From Bacillaceae bacterium IKA-2 (GTDB taxonomy: Bacteria > Bacillota > Bacilli > Bacillales > Anaerobacillaceae): DNA of 64,000 bases. Location of the stretch: positions 930,001 through 994,000 of the forward strand of contig CP134492.1 of the NCBI GenBank assembly GCA_031761875.1, written 5' to 3'. The notes beneath the pieces are model-generated. The model made no database searches, was not told where the DNA came from, and saw nothing but the letters and a program-made list of their open reading frames with translations. Position 1 is the stretch's first letter. Each line of letters begins with the position of its first letter. This document shows, piece by piece, positions 60,057 through 64,000 of this stretch. A program made the translations under genes and the position numbers.

Positions 60057-61725
60057 CTCTTTTTGTCTCTCCTTCATTTAATCTTATTAATTCACTTAAA
60101 TGGTTCATTTTCACTTTAATTTCACCATCGCTTTGGGAGTGAACGAGGATGTCGGTAATATGGTCTTCAATATCAGTTAATTCTAGTTTTGCTAAAATAT
60201 CATCTAATTCACCAATGACGCGTTCAAATAACTCAATTTTTTCATATAAAAGTGATAAAATATGATCTTCTACTGTATTTTCAGTAGCGAAATTATAAAT
60301 GTGAACATCTTTTTCTTGCCCTAAACGATGAATACGTCCAATCCGTTGCTCGATTCGCATCGGATTCCAAGGAAGGTCATAGTTAATGATATGGTGGCAA
60401 AATTGAAGGTTAATTCCTTCACCTCCGGCTTCTGTAGCAATAAGAACTTGAACTTGGTCTTTAAATAATTGCTTCATCCAATCTTTTTTGCTCGGTTTAA
60501 AGCCACCTCGAAAAGGTACAGAAGTAATTCCATGTTGATTAAAAAACCATTGCAAATAAACTTGAGTTGCGCGGTATTCTGTAAAAATAATAACTTTGTC
60601 ATTAATGTTTTGAACTAGCGATAACGCTCTTTCTGCTTTTGAGTTAATTTGCACAGCTGCAATTTTCTCTTGCAAAAATTGCAGCTTTTCAGTCAAAATA
60701 GGTGATTGATTAAGATTTTCTGTCATTTTTTTTAATGTTAAGAAAGTAGCTTCACGACTACTACAAACTTCTCTTTGAAGCGTTAATAGTGAAAAATGAT
60801 TTTTAATGACGACATCTTCTTCATTAGTACCGATATCCTTTAAAGAAGTAATCGCATCATATAATTCTCGTTCTTCTTTTGTAAACGGTATTCGAATCGT
60901 TTCAACGATCCGCTTTGTCCAAGCAAGGCCGGTATCCTCACGACGATTTCTAACCATAACGGTACTGATAAGAGCCCTTAGCTTTTCATCATTTTTAGGT
61001 GAACGGGTATTAGAGCGGAAATCTTTATCAAAACTTGCTTCGTCTCCTAAATGTCCTGGTTTTAATAATGAAACTAGGTTAAAAATTTCCTCTAGTTTAT
61101 TCTGAACTGGAGTTGCAGTTAAAAGTAAACAAAACTTTTTCTTTAAGCTTTGAATAAACTGATAATTTTTTGTGTTTTTATTTTTAAGTTTATGAGCTTC
61201 ATCTATAATAATCAGATCATAGTTTTGATTTAAGACAATATCTCGGTGTGGGCTCCGTTTTGCTGTGTCAATAGACGCAACAACAACATCATACTGCTCC
61301 CAGACATAAGTTTTTCGTTGTCGAACGGCTGGTATATAAAACTTCTGGTTAAGTTCTTGTGCCCATTGAGAAACAAGGGATGCTGGCACTAAAATTAATG
61401 CTTTTTTTACCAGACCACGGATCATATATTCCTTTAAGATTAAACCTGCTTCAATTGTTTTTCCGAGTCCAACTTCATCAGCCAAAATAGCTTTTCCATT
61501 CATTTCTTCGATTACTTTTTTCGCTACATCTAGTTGGTGCCGAAAAATAGTAAGGCTAGGAAGGTGAGTAGGTGCTACTAATCCAGAAAATTCTTTTATG
61601 GCCAAATGGTTTGCTGCCTCAACGGCAAGTTTATATAACTCCCAGCTTGACCAGGGTCCATCATCATCAAATTTTTTTAGCAATCCGTCTTTCCAGGAAG
61701 AATCTAAATTGATTTTAATATTCAT
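60034..61725 (-). CDS. yqhH: SNF2-family DNA/RNA helicase-like ATPase (YqhH)
   Basis: 563 residues from ATG 61725 (AAAGGAT upstream; GTG 61731 possible). Motif I LADEVGLGKTIEAG, DEAH box LIIIDEAHKLKN, motif III LTATPVQN, and the helicase C-terminal motifs EAGGEGINLQFCHHIINYDLPWNP and QRIGRIHRLGQ. SNF2/RapA-type, so possibly acting on RNA polymerase or DNA. First gene of the yqhH-yqhG operon, divergent from the glycine riboswitch. Confidence 0.95.
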   Translation of the reverse strand: MNIKINLDSSWKDGLLKKFDDDGPWSSWELYKLAVEAANHLAIKEFSGLVAPTHLPSLTIFRHQLDVAKKVIEEMNGKAILADEVGLGKTIEAGLILKEYMIRGLVKKALILVPASLVSQWAQELNQKFYIPAVRQRKTYVWEQYDVVVASIDTAKRSPHRDIVLNQNYDLIIIDEAHKLKNKNTKNYQFIQSLKKKFCLLLTATPVQNKLEEIFNLVSLLKPGHLGDEASFDKDFRSNTRSPKNDEKLRALISTVMVRNRREDTGLAWTKRIVETIRIPFTKEERELYDAITSLKDIGTNEEDVVIKNHFSLLTLQREVCSSREATFLTLKKMTENLNQSPILTEKLQFLQEKIAAVQINSKAERALSLVQNINDKVIIFTEYRATQVYLQWFFNQHGITSVPFRGGFKPSKKDWMKQLFKDQVQVLIATEAGGEGINLQFCHHIINYDLPWNPMRIEQRIGRIHRLGQEKDVHIYNFATENTVEDHILSLLYEKIELFERVIGELDDILAKLELTDIEDHITDILVHSQSDGEIKVKMNHLSELIRLNEGETKRDAAAGHP

Positions 61726-61927
61726 TGACACCGATCCTTTCTAATCTAATGATCCAAAGGATGTTGTTCAAAAAGGTAAAGACCTCCATTTTGAACAATT
61801 ACTTAAAATAATGATTGTCAACTAAACTTAGGTAGTGGTACGATAATAGTAAGTTTGTTTTAATCTTCTCATATTGTTTAGTATAAACAATGAGGGATAA
61901 AAACATGAATTTGTATATCAAATTCAA

Positions 61928-62181
61928 TAGAGGCGAATGAGATCAGGAGGAGAGACTGCAAACCTTTTTAGTAGATAGGTTCATTGCAGCGCCGAAGGAG
62001 CAAGCGTAAATCGTGAATCTCTCAGGCAAAAAGACTCTTGTTTGACGCAACTCTGGAGAGTGTCTATTTAAAAAGACCACCCACGAGGAAAAATCCATTA
62101 TTAAAATTATTAAAATGGAATAAACTTTCTGGTTTAAGGACAGAGAAATACACGTTAACGTGTATTTCTCTGTCCTTTTTT
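61928..62181 (+). ncRNA. Tandem glycine riboswitch controlling gcvT
   Basis: Aptamer 1 is well kept: GGAGGAGAGACTGC, GCGCCGAAGGAGCAA, AATCTCTCAGGCAAAA, CTCTTGTTTGACGCAAC and TCTGGAGAG appear in the order known from B. subtilis gcvT. Aptamer 2 (ACCACCCACGAGG to GGACAGAGA) keeps its frame but has lost several core bases. A 38-base perfect palindrome terminator starts within the aptamer 2 closing strand, giving an ON switch when glycine is bound. Confidence 0.93.
62138..62181 (+). terminator. Riboswitch terminator, perfect palindrome
   Basis: GGACAGAGAAATACACGTT followed by its exact complement and T6. The first nine bases are also the end of glycine aptamer 2, so aptamer folding would break the terminator. 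Confidence 0.92.
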
Positions 62182-62264
62182 AATTCTTACATTTAATAAG
62201 AATTATCTGGGCAGAAAAACTAAGATTAATAAGTAAACGTCACTAATCTAATGGAGGTTTTTTT

Positions 62265-63362
62265 ATGAGCGAACTAAAAAGAACACCGCTTTTTGATGTA
62301 TACAAGGAATATGGTGGAAAAACAATTGACTTTGGTGGTTGGGATCTTCCAGTTCAATTTTCTAGTATTAAAGAAGAACATGAAGCCGTTAGGAGAGCAG
62401 CGGGCCTATTTGATGTTTCCCACATGGGGGAGTTTCAAGTTAGCGGGCTAGAAGCTGAAACTTTTTTACAAAAGTTAGTAACAAACGATGTTTCGAAATT
62501 ACAAGTCGGCAAAGCTCAATACACGGCAATGTGCTATCTTGATGGTGGTACGGTCGATGATTTATTAATTTATAGAAAGAGTGAAACTGATTTTTTAGTC
62601 GTGGTCAACGCTTCTAATATTGAAAAAGACTATCAATGGATGGAGCAATATTTAACTGGTGATGTTAAGCTAACAAACATTTCAGATTCTCTTTCCCTGC
62701 TAGCAATCCAAGGTCCTCAAGCAGAAACTATCTTACAAAAGTTAACAGCTACAAAGCTTTCAGAAATTACTTTTTTTAAGTTTCAAGACGGTGTTGATCT
62801 GCAAGGAGCAAAAGCGCTAGTTTCGAGAACTGGCTATACTGGTGAGGACGGATTTGAAATCTATTGTGATAACGATGATGCGGTTTCCTTATGGCGAAAA
62901 CTATTAGCAGCGGGCAAGGATGAAGGACTTTTGGCTTGTGGTCTTGGAGCAAGAGATACACTGCGCTTTGAAGCACGTCTAGCATTGTATGGGCAAGAGT
63001 TAACAAAAGAAATTACACCACTTGAAGCCGGAATTGGTTTTGCGGTAAAAGTCGATAAGTCAACTGAATTTAACGGTCAAGAAACATTAAAGAGTCAAAA
63101 AGAAAACGGGCTAAAAAGGAAAATTGTCGGAATTGAAATGCTTGAAAAGGGTATTCCACGAACTGGCTATGAAGTTTTTAACGAGGATAAGTTAATTGGT
63201 GTTGTGACTAGTGGTACTCAATCACCAACATTAAACAAAAATATTGGTTTAGCTTTAATTGATATTGAATCGACACCTTTAAATACAATTGTAGAAGTTC
63301 AGGTCAGAAAAAAACGTTTAAAAGCAAAAGTTGTCTCAACGCCGTTTTATAAACGTAAATAA
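62265..63362 (+). CDS. gcvT: Aminomethyltransferase (glycine cleavage T protein)
   Basis: 365 residues. Takes the aminomethyl group from the H protein and passes the one-carbon unit to THF, releasing ammonia. N-terminal [21 protein letters not shown] and the [16 protein letters not shown] and [14 protein letters not shown] motifs are those of GcvT. ATG has TGGAGG. First gene of gcvT-gcvPA, under the glycine riboswitch. Confidence 0.97.
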   Translation: MSELKRTPLFDVYKEYGGKTIDFGGWDLPVQFSSIKEEHEAVRRAAGLFDVSHMGEFQVSGLEAETFLQKLVTNDVSKLQVGKAQYTAMCYLDGGTVDDLLIYRKSETDFLVVVNASNIEKDYQWMEQYLTGDVKLTNISDSLSLLAIQGPQAETILQKLTATKLSEITFFKFQDGVDLQGAKALVSRTGYTGEDGFEIYCDNDDAVSLWRKLLAAGKDEGLLACGLGARDTLRFEARLALYGQELTKEITPLEAGIGFAVKVDKSTEFNGQETLKSQKENGLKRKIVGIEMLEKGIPRTGYEVFNEDKLIGVVTSGTQSPTLNKNIGLALIDIESTPLNTIVEVQVRKKRLKAKVVSTPFYKRK

Positions 63363-63377
63363 AAGGGGGAAGTGAAA

Positions 63378-64000
63378 TTGAAATTTCGTTATTTACCAGT
63401 CACAGAGCAAGATAAAAAGGAAATGTTGGAAGTAATTGGGGTCGAAACGGTCAATGAGCTATTTGCTGATATACCAGAAAAAGTTCGTTTTAAGGGAGAA
63501 ATGAATTTAAAAGAAGCTCTTTCTGAACCGGATACAGTGAAAGAGTTAGCAAGAATGGCTAGTAAAAATGCCAATAGTATCAACTACACCTCTTTTTTAG
63601 GGGCAGGTGTATATGAGCACTATATCCCTTCTGTGGTCGATCATATGATCTCAAGGTCAGAATTTTATACTGCTTATACACCTTATCAACCTGAGATTTC
63701 TCAAGGTGAGCTTCAAGGCATTTTTGAGTTTCAAACAATGATAAGTGAATTAACAGGAATGGACTTAGCTAACTCTTCTATGTACGATGGACCAACTGCA
63801 TTAGCGGAAGCAGCAATGATGAGTGCGGGTCAAACAAAAAAGAAGACGATCCTTGTTTCTAAGGCAGTACATCCTGAGGCAAGAGACGTACTGAAAACAA
63901 ATGCCAAAGGACAAAACTTAACAGTAATTGAAGTAGAAATAGAAGACGGTATGACAAGCTTAACTGATTTAAAGCAGAAGTATACTGAGGACACAGCTTG
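63378..64000 (+). CDS. gcvPA: Glycine dehydrogenase subunit 1 (partial)
   Basis: Runs off the window; 207 residues are visible. TTG start at 63378 with AAGGGGGAA upstream (GTG 63372 possible), 15 bases after gcvT. N-terminal KFRYLPVTEQDKKEMLEVIG, then FLGAGVYEHYIPSVVDH, YTPYQPEISQGELQGIFEFQ and ANSSMYDGPTALAEAAMM, all standard for the first half of two-subunit P-protein. Uses PLP to decarboxylate glycine; the PLP lysine is in the other subunit. Confidence 0.96.
   Translation, partial: MKFRYLPVTEQDKKEMLEVIGVETVNELFADIPEKVRFKGEMNLKEALSEPDTVKELARMASKNANSINYTSFLGAGVYEHYIPSVVDHMISRSEFYTAYTPYQPEISQGELQGIFEFQTMISELTGMDLANSSMYDGPTALAEAAMMSAGQTKKKTILVSKAVHPEARDVLKTNAKGQNLTVIEVEIEDGMTSLTDLKQKYTEDTA

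Overview
The window is about 64 kb of low-GC chromosome from an endospore-forming member of the Bacillaceae. The gene order follows the Bacillus subtilis yqf-yqg-yqh region as I remember it: zur, yqfW, yqfX, ispG, yqfZ-like, yqgB-like, sodA, yqgE-like, pbpA, yqzC/yqzD, rpmG, yqgN, gluP, yqgQ, yqgV/W/X/Y-like, comG, yqzE, yqhG/yqhH, gcvT-gcvPA. Most starts have strong AGGAGG-type ribosome binding sites, and TTG or GTG starts are common. A SpoVAF-like protein supports sporulation. The genus cannot be fixed from sequence alone; an alkaliphilic or Anaerobacillus-like Bacillaceae would fit.

Layout. 1-7.6 kb: the end of one metal ABC transporter (permease end plus a lipoprotein with an altered metal site), a minus-strand polyphosphate pair (ppx, ppk), and a zinc-type ATPase-permease-Zur group. 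7.7-18.7 kb: an AspT-type carrier, a yqfW nucleotidase, ispG, an MFS pump, a DUF1002 exported protein, NfeD-like and DUF1189 membrane proteins, and a Na/phosphate cotransporter. 18.9-19.4 kb: five tRNA genes (Asn, Met, His, Ile2 with CAU anticodon, Ser) behind a clear promoter. 19.7-25 kb: sodA, an MFS protein, pbpA, yqzC/yqzD. 25.6-30.8 kb: an accessory glucan-type cluster of a DUF4912 protein, a GH57-GT4 fusion, a sugar nucleotidyltransferase and a lone GH15-type N-terminal domain. 30.9-45.9 kb: rpmG, yqgN, thiF, ldh, aroK, aroD, gluP, spoVAF-like, yueI, yqgQ, thiE-thiS-thiD (no thiG) and fetAB. 46-52.2 kb: a DUF1385::YqgV fusion, two very small membrane-protein genes, yqgX, a CcoS-like gene, a MidA-type methyltransferase, a SufR-like regulator and tRNA-Gln. 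52.3-59 kb: the competence pseudopilus operon, split between comGB and comGC by a GGDEF-EAL gene, followed by a decayed shikimate kinase relic and yqzE. 59.2-64 kb: yqhG/yqhH, then a tandem glycine riboswitch controlling gcvT-gcvPA.

Most of the window is conserved housekeeping sequence. The unusual material is: the interrupted comG operon; the in-frame DUF1385::thiamine-binding-protein fusion with an internal ribosome binding site; the glucan cluster; a glycine riboswitch whose second aptamer looks degraded; and at least two families of dispersed intergenic repeats (one GC-rich with TCTAGCTCCA/GGCGCC and GCGCTTTTCTTA ends, one built on GTTGGAAAG/CTTTCCAAC). No CRISPR array, prophage or intact insertion sequence was seen.
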